From Gordonia spumicola (lineage in GTDB: Bacteria > Actinomycetota > Actinomycetes > Mycobacteriales > Mycobacteriaceae): 64,000 bases of DNA. A model generated the notes under the pieces. The model ran no database searches. It had not been told where the DNA came from and saw only the letters and a program-made list of their open reading frames with translations. The first letter of the stretch is position 1, and each line of letters starts with the position of its first letter. The position numbers and the translations under genes are program-made. The stretch lies in the NCBI RefSeq assembly GCF_009932475.1, contig NZ_BJOV01000001.1:310001-374000 (forward strand), in the 5' to 3' direction. Of the stretch, positions 56,466 to 64,000 are shown in pieces.

Positions 56466-59400
56466 GTGCCCGAGCTCGCATCGTCCGACCGCACCACGAT
56501 GTCCGCGCCAGGCGCGGCCACCGCGCTGATCTGCGGTGATCGGCGGGTGTCGTACGACGAGTTCGCGGCACGGACGTCGGCGCTCGCCGCCGAGCTGAGG
56601 GCGGCGGGTGTCGGACGCGACGTCGCCGTCGCCGTCCGCATCCCGCGTTCGGTCGAGATGATCGTCGCCGTCCACGCGATCGTGCAGGCCGGGGGACACT
56701 ACGTGCCCCTCGGCGCGGACATGCCGGACGACCGCGTCCGCTACATCCTCGACACGTCGGGGGCACGGCTGTGCCTCGTCGCTCCGGGCGACGACGCCGA
56801 GGGCGCTCTCGTCGTCGACTGCTCGGGGCCGACACCGGACGTCGCACGCCGCGACGCGGTCGGGGTGCTCGGCGACACCGCCGCGTACACGCTGTTCACA
56901 TCCGGTTCGACGGGGCGCCCGAAGGGCGTGACCGTCTCGCACCGAGCCATCGTCAACAGGCTCGTCTGGATGCGCGACATGTACGGACTCGGGGCCGACG
57001 ACGTCTTCCTGCAGAAGACGCCGATCACATTCGACGTGTCGGTCTGGGAACTGTTCCTCCCCGCCGCGGTCGGAGCGGCCCTCGTGATCGCCGACCCCGA
57101 CCGGCATGGCGACCCCGATCATCTCGATGCGTTGATCCGAACGCACGGAGTGTCCGTGGTGCACTTCGTCCCGTCGATGATGGCGGCGTTCACCGATGTG
57201 CTCGGCGACCGCCTCTCCGCGTTGACGTCCCTGCGTCGCGTGTTCACCTCGGGCGAGGCACTCACCCCGGCGACGGCCGGGCCGATCCTGCGCGCACTGC
57301 CCGACGCGGAACTGCACAACCTGTACGGGCCGACCGAAGCCGCGGTCGATGTGACCGCGCATCGCGTGTCCGCGGCCGACGTCACGGTGCCCATCGGCGC
57401 ACCGGTCCCCGAGACCACGGTCCACGTCCTCGACGCGGCGCTGTCCGTCACGCCGGTCGGTGTCCCCGGAGAGCTCTATCTCGGCGGCGTCCAGTTGGCG
57501 CGCGGATACGCGACCCGGCCCGATCTGACTGCGGAACGATTCGTCGCCGACCCGTTCGGCGCGCCGGGCGACCGGCTGTACCGGACGGGCGACCTCGTCC
57601 GATGGAACGCGGCGGGCCTGCTGGAATACCTCGGCCGCACCGACTTCCAGGTGAAGCTGCGCGGTCAGCGACTCGAACTCGGTGAAGTCGAAGCCGCGAT
57701 GGCGGCGGTCCCCGGTGTCGTCCACGCGGCGGCCGCGGTCGTCGACACGCCGGCCGGGCAGCACCTCGTCGGCTACATCGCGCCCGACACCGTCGATCCG
57801 GCGGTCGTCGACGACCGCCTCGCGGAGTCGTTGCCCGCATACATGCGACCCAGCCGGTGGGTGAGACTCGCCGCTATGCCGTTGAACTCGGCAGGCAAGG
57901 TCGACCGCAAGGCGCTTCCACAGCCGGCCTCCGCCCCCGTCGAACACGTCGACGCCGCGACCCCGGACGAGGCCGCCGTCGCGAACCTGTACGCCGACCT
58001 GCTCGGCGCCGACCGGGTCGGCGTCACGGAGTCGTTCTTCGACCTCGGCGGCAACTCCTTGGCCGCCACGCGCATCGCCGCCCGCGTGTCGGAGGCGCTC
58101 GGCGTCGCCGTCTCCGTGCGGGACGTGTTCGACGCGCCGTCCGTCCGGGCGCTGGTGGCCCTGGTCGCCGGGCGCGGCGCGGCACTGCCGCCGGTCACGG
58201 TGATCGACCCGCGGCCGGCCCGGATCCCGCTGTCGTACCAGCAGCAGCGCATGTGGTTCATCAACCGCTTCGACACGAGCTCGACCACGTACACGATTCC
58301 CGCGGTGATGCGCCTGACCGGCCCGGTCGACGACCACGCGCTGATCGCCGCACTGGTCGACGCGGTGACCCGTCACGAGGTGCTGCGCACCACGTTCCCC
58401 GCCGTCGACGGCGTGCCCGAACAGCGGGTGCACGCTCCGCGGGACGCCGCCGCGCGACTCGACGTGGCCGTCACCGACTCGCTCGCCGACGTCGAGACGG
58501 CGCTGCGATCCGGCTTCGACGTGACAGTCGACTTCCCCCTGCGAGCCCGCCTGCACCGGACGTCCGACGACGAACTGCTGCTCGCCGTCGCCGTCCACCA
58601 CATCGCGGCCGACGGCGAGAGCCTCGGACCGCTGCTGCGCGACGTGTTCACCGCGTACGCGGCCCGCGCCGCGGGCCACGAACCGACATTCGAACCACTC
58701 GACGTGCAGTTCGCCGACTACGCGATCTGGCAGCGCACCGTGCTCGGCGACATCGACGACCGCGAGTCGGTCATCGGGCGACAACTCGGGGAGTGGACGC
58801 AGCGGCTGTCCGGACTCCCCGACGTGCTCGACCTGCCCGCCGATCGCCCGCGGCCACGCGTCGCATCGCACCGGGCGGGCGGCGTCGACTTCACGATCTC
58901 GCCCGACGTCGCGGACCGCCTCGAGCGGTTGGCCGCGGACTCGGCGGCGACCCCGTTCATGGTCCTGCACACCGTCCTCGCCGTCCTCCTGTCGAGGCTG
59001 TCGGGAACCGACGACATCGCGGTCGCGACACCCGTCGCCGGGCGCGGACGCCCCGAGCTCGAGGGCTCAGTCGGCATGTTCGTGAACACCCTCGTCCTCC
59101 GGACGCGGGTGGAGCCGGGAACGGCCTTCGAGGACCTTCTCGGACTGGTCCGCGCCGCGGACATCGAGGCCTTCGCCTCGTCCGACGTGCCGTTCGAGGC
59201 CCTTGTCGAAGCGGTCGACCCGGTCCGCAGCGAAGCGTTCGCGCCACTCGCCCAGGTGATGCTGTCGGTCGCCGAGGCGGTGCCGTCCACCGCCGCCGAC
59301 GAGATCGCCGGAGTGGTGGTGAGTCCGGTCGACGGCGGGATCGAGTCCAACGACTTCGACCTCATGCTCGGCGTCCAGACCCCGGCCGAGGGACAGGCGT

Positions 59401-62400
59401 GGACCGGTCGCCTCGTGTACGCGACCGACCTGTTCGACGAGCCGACGATCCGCGCGTTCGTCGACCGGCTCCTCCGCCTCCTCGACGAGTTGTCCGCGCG
59501 CCCGGCCACACCCGTCGGCGACGCCGACGTGCTGACATCGGACCAGATCCGGGCGATCGCCGCCCTGGAGCTCGGACCCGCGACCGAACTGCCTGAGCAC
59601 GCCACGATCGCCGAGGCCGTCGCCGCGCAGGTGTCGCGTACGCCCGCCGCTCCGGCGCTGCTTTCCGGTGACCGGACGGTCTCCTACGGCGAGTTCGGCC
59701 ACCGCGTCGCACGACTGGCGACCCGGATCGCGGCGACGGGAGTGACCGCGGGCGACGCCGTCGCCGTGTGCATCCCGCGTTCGGTGGAGATGATGGTCGC
59801 CCTCCACGCCGTCGTCGCGGCCGGAGCCCAGTACGTCCCGATCGATCTCGCCGCGCCGGCCGACCGAGCCGAGTACATGCTCACCACGGCGGACGCGAAG
59901 GCGCTTCTGGTCTCCGACGGCGCCGCCGTCCGCGACGTGGTCGCGGCGGCGGTCGACAACGCGTTGACCGTCGTCGCGGTCGACGAGTCGGACGAGATCG
60001 GTCACCCCGACGCGGATCTGCTGCGGTCGACGCTTGTCGGCGTTCCCGCCGAGTCCGCCGCGTACACCCTGTTCACGTCCGGTTCCACCGGCCGCCCGAA
60101 GGGCGTCACCCTCGATCACCGGGCGGTCCTCAACCGCCTGTGGTGGGGTCTGGGCGAGTTGCCGATCGACGAGTCCGACCGTGTGGTGCAGAAGACGCCG
60201 TACACGTTCGACTGTTCGGTGCCCGAACTCTTCGCGCCCCTGATGCGGGGTGCGACGCTCGTGGTCCTGCGGGACGGAGGTCATCTCGACCCGGTGTATG
60301 TCGCCGAGGAGATCGCCCGGACGCGTGCGACGATGGTCCACTTCGTGCCGTCGATGCTGTCGGTGTTCCTGGAGGTCGCCGGCGCCGAACGTCTCGCGGC
60401 GCTCGACTCGGTGCGGATCGTCTCGACGACGGGTGAGGCGTTGCCGCCCGCGGTCGCCGCGGCCACGCGTCAGGTGTGGCCCGACGCGATGTTCTACAAC
60501 CTGTACGGGCCGACGGAGGCCGCGGTGGAGATCACCGCGTTCGCCATCGGCGACGTGTCGCCCGACGACCCGACGGTCTCGATCGGAACGCCCGTGTGGA
60601 ACTCGTCCGCTCTGGTCCTGGACTCGCGCCTGCGTCGAGTGCCCGCCGGGGTCCCCGGCGAGCTGTATCTGGGCGGAGTGCAGTTGGCGCATGGCTACGC
60701 GGCGCGTCCGGACCTGACTGCGGAGCGGTTCGTCGCCGACCCGTTCGGGGCACCGGGCTCTCGCCTCTACCGCACCGGTGACCTCGTGCGCCGGACGGCC
60801 GACGGCGGGATCGAGTACCTGGGTCGCACCGACTTCCAGGTGAAGCTGCGTGGTCAGCGCATCGAACTCGGTGAGATCGAGTCGGTCCTGGCCGGTGCGC
60901 CCGGCGTCGTGCACGCGGCGGCGACCGTCGCATCGGCGCCGGGCGGCGGCGAACATCTGGTCGGATATCTCGCCGGAGCTCCGGGTGACGTCGTCGATCT
61001 CGATCTGGTCAAGGCCGAGGCGACTCGTGCGCTGCCGGGGTACATGGTGCCGACGGTGTGGATGGTGCTCGAGGACATCGCGTTGAACACGGCGGGCAAG
61101 ATCGACCGCAAGTCGCTGCCCACACCCGAGTTCGGCGGCGGAACCGAGATCGTCGAGCCCGCCACCGACGACGAACGCGTCGGAGCGGCGGTCTTCGCCG
61201 ACGTCCTCGGCGTCGACGAGGTGTCGGTCAGCGAGTCGTTCTTCGATGCGGGCGGCAACTCGCTGTCGGCGATGCGGCTGGTCGCCCGACTGTCCGACGC
61301 GTGGGGCGTCGAACTGACCGCACGCGACCTCTTCGACGCACCGACGGTGCGCGAACTGGCCGCGACGATCGTCGGTCGGGCCGCGGCGCTCGGCCCGATC
61401 ACGCGCGTCGATCCGCGCCCGGACGTGGTGCCGCTGTCGTTCGCACAGCAGCGGATGTGGTTCATCAACCGACTCGAACCGCACGCCGCCACCTACAACA
61501 TCCCCCTGGTGCTGCGGCTCACCGGAGCCCTGGACGCCGCGGCGCTCGAACTCGCCGTTCACGACGTGCTGGCGCGCCACGACATCCTGCGCACATCGTT
61601 CCCCGACGTCGACGGCGTCCCGCGACAGGACATCGCGGACGTCGACCAGATCGTCGGCAGGCTCGACTGGGCCGTCGTCGACTCCGACGTCGCAGTCGAG
61701 TCCGCCGTCACCGGCGGTTTCGACCTCGCGAACGACTGGCCGCTCCGCGTCCGACTGCGTCGGGTGACGCCCGACGAGCACCTGTTCGCACTCGTCGTGC
61801 ACCACATCGCCGCCGACGGCGAGTCGATGGGACCGCTCGTCGCCGATCTCGTCGCGTCGTACGCGGCGCGTGTCGAGGGGCGGTCGCCGGTCCTGCCCGA
61901 CCTCGACCTGCAGTTCGCCGACGTCGCCTTGTGGCAGCACCAGGCCCTCACCTCCGGCGATGCCGGGACGTCTGTGCTCGACCGCCAGCTCGCGTACTGG
62001 ACCGCGACCTTGGACGGCGCACCGGAGCTGCTCGATCTCCCCGCAGACCGGCCGCGACCGGCCGTCGCGGGCGGCGTCGGCGGGCGTTCGCTGTTCACGA
62101 TCCCGGCCGACCTCGCGGCCCGCGTCTCGGCGCTCGCCACGCGGACGGGCACCACCGAGTTCATGGTGCTGCACGCGACGCTGAGCGTCCTCCTCGCACG
62201 ACTGTCCGCCTCCGACGACGTCACGATCGCGACCCCGGTGGCAGGCCGCAACCAGGCCGGTCTCGACCGGATGATCGGCATGTTCGTCAACACGTTGGTG
62301 TTGCGCACGCGCATCGACGTCGCGGCCTCGTTCGTCGACACGCTGGCCGCCGTCCGCGACATCGACCTGGCTGCCTTCGCGAACTCGGACGTGCCGTTCG

Positions 62401-64000
62401 AGCAGGTCGTCGAGGCCGTCGACCCGGTCCGCAGCGAAGCCTTCGCGCCGCTCGCTCAGACCATGCTGTCCTTCGACCCCGGTGCGTCGGTCGCCGGGAT
62501 GTCCCTCGACGTCGCGGGCGTGACGATCGCGGGCGTCCCGCTGCCCGATCCGCCCGCGCAGGTCGACCTGCAGTTCGTCGTCGCCCCGTCGTCCGACGGC
62601 GACTGGACCGGTGAGACGGTGTTCGCCGCGGACCTGTTCGACGCGTCGACCGTCGAGTCGTTGACGTCGCGGTACGTCGCGCTCCTCGACTCGCTCGTCT
62701 CCAGTCCCGAGGTCGGCGTCGGCGACGCGGCGCTGCTCACCGACGCCGAGGCGGCGAGTATCGCCTCGACCCACCGGGGACCCGAGGTGTCGGTCTCCGA
62801 CATGGTGCCGGTCGCGACGGCCGTCGCGACCCGCGCCGTCCGCGCCCCCGACGCGGTCGCCCTGATCCACGGCGACCGCGACGTGACGTACGCCGAATTC
62901 GGTTCCAGGGTGGCGCGGCTCGCCGAGCGACTCGTCGCCGCGGGTGTGGGACGAGAGACGGCGGTCGCCGTCTGCATCCCGCGGTCGGTCGAGATGATGG
63001 TCGCGATCCACGCGACCGTCGCCGCGGGCGGTCAATACGTGCCGATCGATCTCGCGGCACCCGTCGATCGTGCCGAATACATGCTCACCACCGCGGGCGC
63101 CGTCGCGCTGCTGGTCGCCGACGGCGACGCGGTTCCCGGCGTGGTCGCCGCGGCCCGGGCCGCGGGCGCGGCGGTCGTGACGGTCGACGAGAGGGACCGT
63201 CTCGACGCGTCGCCGACCGCGCTCGCCGACTTCGTCGAGACCCGCCCGGTACGCGGAGACGGCGCGATGTACACGCTGTTCACGTCCGGTTCCACCGGCA
63301 AGCCCAAGGGTGTGACGCTGCCCCACGACGCGGTCGTCAACCGCCTGTGGTGGGGTCTGGGCGAGTTGCCGATCGACGAGTCCGACCGTGTGGTGCAGAA
63401 GACGCCGTACACGTTCGACTGTTCGGTGCCCGAACTCTTCGCGCCCCTGATGCGGGGTGCGACGCTCGTGGTCCTGCGGGACGGAGGTCATCTCGACCCG
63501 GTGTATGTCGCCGAGGAGATCGCCCGGACGCGTGCGACGATGGTCCACTTCGTGCCGTCGATGCTGTCGGTGTTCCTGGAGGTCGCCGGCGCCGAACGTC
63601 TCGCGGCGCTCGACTCGGTGCGGATCGTCTCGACGACGGGTGAGGCGCTGCCGCCGGCCGTCGCGGCGAGCACCCGCCGGGCGTGGCCGGACGCGATGTT
63701 CTACAACCTGTACGGGCCGACGGAGGCCGCGGTGGAGATCACCGCGTTCGCCATCGGCGACGTGTCGCCCGACGACTCCACGGTCTCGATCGGAACGCCC
63801 GTGTGGAACTCGTCGGCCCTCGTCCTCGACTCCCGGCTGCGGATGCTTCCGATCGGGGTCCCCGGTGAGCTGTATCTGGGTGGAGTGCAGTTGGCGCGGG
63901 GCTATGCGGCGCGTCCGGATCTGACTGCGGAGCGGTTCGTGGCCGACCCGTTCGGCGCCCCGGGGTCGCGTCTGTATCGGACCGGTGATCTCGTGCGCCG
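56466..64000 (+). CDS. Non-ribosomal peptide synthetase 3: A-T-C-A-T-C-A... (3' end outside window)
   Basis: About 2511 residues are visible and the frame is open to the window edge. Modules by eye: A1 (A3 motif about 141, DVWHFSLVDK) reads serine, T serine about 531. C1 has its HH at about 711. A2 (about 1200) reads DCPHSTLVEK, an unfamiliar code with Cys236 and Pro239; its T has FFDAGGNS (serine about 1599). C2 has its HH at about 1779. A3 (about 2269) has the same DCPHST-VE pocket residues and is cut before its last core motif. The start is uncertain: GTG 56466 has a GAGGA site seven bases upstream, ATG 56433 does not. It begins in the A domain after a gap of 38 bp from NRPS2. No thioesterase is visible within the window. 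Confidence 0.92.
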   Translation, partial: MPELASSDRTTMSAPGAATALICGDRRVSYDEFAARTSALAAELRAAGVGRDVAVAVRIPRSVEMIVAVHAIVQAGGHYVPLGADMPDDRVRYILDTSGARLCLVAPGDDAEGALVVDCSGPTPDVARRDAVGVLGDTAAYTLFTSGSTGRPKGVTVSHRAIVNRLVWMRDMYGLGADDVFLQKTPITFDVSVWELFLPAAVGAALVIADPDRHGDPDHLDALIRTHGVSVVHFVPSMMAAFTDVLGDRLSALTSLRRVFTSGEALTPATAGPILRALPDAELHNLYGPTEAAVDVTAHRVSAADVTVPIGAPVPETTVHVLDAALSVTPVGVPGELYLGGVQLARGYATRPDLTAERFVADPFGAPGDRLYRTGDLVRWNAAGLLEYLGRTDFQVKLRGQRLELGEVEAAMAAVPGVVHAAAAVVDTPAGQHLVGYIAPDTVDPAVVDDRLAESLPAYMRPSRWVRLAAMPLNSAGKVDRKALPQPASAPVEHVDAATPDEAAVANLYADLLGADRVGVTESFFDLGGNSLAATRIAARVSEALGVAVSVRDVFDAPSVRALVALVAGRGAALPPVTVIDPRPARIPLSYQQQRMWFINRFDTSSTTYTIPAVMRLTGPVDDHALIAALVDAVTRHEVLRTTFPAVDGVPEQRVHAPRDAAARLDVAVTDSLADVETALRSGFDVTVDFPLRARLHRTSDDELLLAVAVHHIAADGESLGPLLRDVFTAYAARAAGHEPTFEPLDVQFADYAIWQRTVLGDIDDRESVIGRQLGEWTQRLSGLPDVLDLPADRPRPRVASHRAGGVDFTISPDVADRLERLAADSAATPFMVLHTVLAVLLSRLSGTDDIAVATPVAGRGRPELEGSVGMFVNTLVLRTRVEPGTAFEDLLGLVRAADIEAFASSDVPFEALVEAVDPVRSEAFAPLAQVMLSVAEAVPSTAADEIAGVVVSPVDGGIESNDFDLMLGVQTPAEGQAWTGRLVYATDLFDEPTIRAFVDRLLRLLDELSARPATPVGDADVLTSDQIRAIAALELGPATELPEHATIAEAVAAQVSRTPAAPALLSGDRTVSYGEFGHRVARLATRIAATGVTAGDAVAVCIPRSVEMMVALHAVVAAGAQYVPIDLAAPADRAEYMLTTADAKALLVSDGAAVRDVVAAAVDNALTVVAVDESDEIGHPDADLLRSTLVGVPAESAAYTLFTSGSTGRPKGVTLDHRAVLNRLWWGLGELPIDESDRVVQKTPYTFDCSVPELFAPLMRGATLVVLRDGGHLDPVYVAEEIARTRATMVHFVPSMLSVFLEVAGAERLAALDSVRIVSTTGEALPPAVAAATRQVWPDAMFYNLYGPTEAAVEITAFAIGDVSPDDPTVSIGTPVWNSSALVLDSRLRRVPAGVPGELYLGGVQLAHGYAARPDLTAERFVADPFGAPGSRLYRTGDLVRRTADGGIEYLGRTDFQVKLRGQRIELGEIESVLAGAPGVVHAAATVASAPGGGEHLVGYLAGAPGDVVDLDLVKAEATRALPGYMVPTVWMVLEDIALNTAGKIDRKSLPTPEFGGGTEIVEPATDDERVGAAVFADVLGVDEVSVSESFFDAGGNSLSAMRLVARLSDAWGVELTARDLFDAPTVRELAATIVGRAAALGPITRVDPRPDVVPLSFAQQRMWFINRLEPHAATYNIPLVLRLTGALDAAALELAVHDVLARHDILRTSFPDVDGVPRQDIADVDQIVGRLDWAVVDSDVAVESAVTGGFDLANDWPLRVRLRRVTPDEHLFALVVHHIAADGESMGPLVADLVASYAARVEGRSPVLPDLDLQFADVALWQHQALTSGDAGTSVLDRQLAYWTATLDGAPELLDLPADRPRPAVAGGVGGRSLFTIPADLAARVSALATRTGTTEFMVLHATLSVLLARLSASDDVTIATPVAGRNQAGLDRMIGMFVNTLVLRTRIDVAASFVDTLAAVRDIDLAAFANSDVPFEQVVEAVDPVRSEAFAPLAQTMLSFDPGASVAGMSLDVAGVTIAGVPLPDPPAQVDLQFVVAPSSDGDWTGETVFAADLFDASTVESLTSRYVALLDSLVSSPEVGVGDAALLTDAEAASIASTHRGPEVSVSDMVPVATAVATRAVRAPDAVALIHGDRDVTYAEFGSRVARLAERLVAAGVGRETAVAVCIPRSVEMMVAIHATVAAGGQYVPIDLAAPVDRAEYMLTTAGAVALLVADGDAVPGVVAAARAAGAAVVTVDERDRLDASPTALADFVETRPVRGDGAMYTLFTSGSTGKPKGVTLPHDAVVNRLWWGLGELPIDESDRVVQKTPYTFDCSVPELFAPLMRGATLVVLRDGGHLDPVYVAEEIARTRATMVHFVPSMLSVFLEVAGAERLAALDSVRIVSTTGEALPPAVAASTRRAWPDAMFYNLYGPTEAAVEITAFAIGDVSPDDSTVSIGTPVWNSSALVLDSRLRMLPIGVPGELYLGGVQLARGYAARPDLTAERFVADPFGAPGSRLYRTGDLVR
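60130..60440 (+). repeat. 311-bp direct repeat, copy 1 (NRPS3 second A domain)
   Basis: Base-for-base comparison with 63337-63647 shows no difference over 311 bp, including silent positions. The flanks on both sides differ at once, then stay similar. Confidence 0.93.
63337..63647 (+). repeat. 311-bp direct repeat, copy 2 (NRPS3 third A domain)
   Basis: This is the partner of 60130-60440 at an offset of 3207 bp. It covers the A4 region that fixes substrate choice, so both domains should select the same residue. Confidence 0.93.

Noticed and set aside
56421..56470. A single frameshift joining NRPS2 and NRPS3
   Set aside because: The spacer between the conserved A-domain parts is about 75 nt too long and contains a GAGGA ribosome site, so a simple base error does not explain it.

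Overview
The window is high-GC, actinobacterial DNA. The gene set (Mce-associated proteins, a KstR-type steroid regulon, mycofactocin biosynthesis, an actinobacterial S10 operon and giant NRPS genes) points to the mycolic-acid-containing Mycobacteriales. A Gordonia-like genus fits best, but the genus is inferred from gene content and style, not proven.

Layout. Positions 1-1374 are the tail of an mce operon with three Mce-associated proteins. Next come a ferredoxin reductase plus AlkD pair, a DoxX-like membrane protein, and the steroid 9-alpha-hydroxylase reductase KshB. Three perfect matches to the KstR operator TnnAACnnGTTnnA sit upstream of the ferredoxin reductase, kshB and a mycofactocin-type SDR, so the left end reads as a sterol-catabolism neighbourhood. 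Positions 6137-16405 hold a complete mycofactocin set in two blocks: mftR/mftABCD, then mftEFG. Between the blocks lie a cation-efflux transporter, the KstR-boxed SDR and an alpha-methylacyl-CoA racemase. mftA is a 30-codon gene ending in the IDGMCGVY core.

Positions 16393-21626 carry a lipoprotein, a VKOR plus two DsbA-like thiol-disulfide proteins, a hotdog protein, a methyltransferase and an AbiEi/DUF559-like protein. A palindromic repeat cluster follows. Positions 21804-27491 are the S10 ribosomal operon (rpsJ to rpsQ), with a candidate promoter, a leader of about 300 nt and a strong terminator.

From 27731 to the right edge lies a large non-ribosomal peptide locus: a DrrABC-type exporter followed by three NRPS genes read in the same direction. 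NRPS1 is C-A-T-C-A-T-C, NRPS2 is A-T-C-A-T-C-A-T-C-A-T-E-C-A-T-C, and NRPS3 is A-T-C-A-T-C-A and runs off the window. At least ten adenylation domains are present. Pocket residues read by eye suggest serine three times and threonine once or twice; the others are unassigned. Both gene boundaries fall at a C/A junction. NRPS1 ends and NRPS2 begins with related, degenerate adenylation-domain fragments that may act as a docking pair. A 311-bp identical block shared by two NRPS3 adenylation domains suggests recent gene conversion. The product is probably an N-acylated peptide exported by the adjacent ABC transporter; I could not match it to a known compound.
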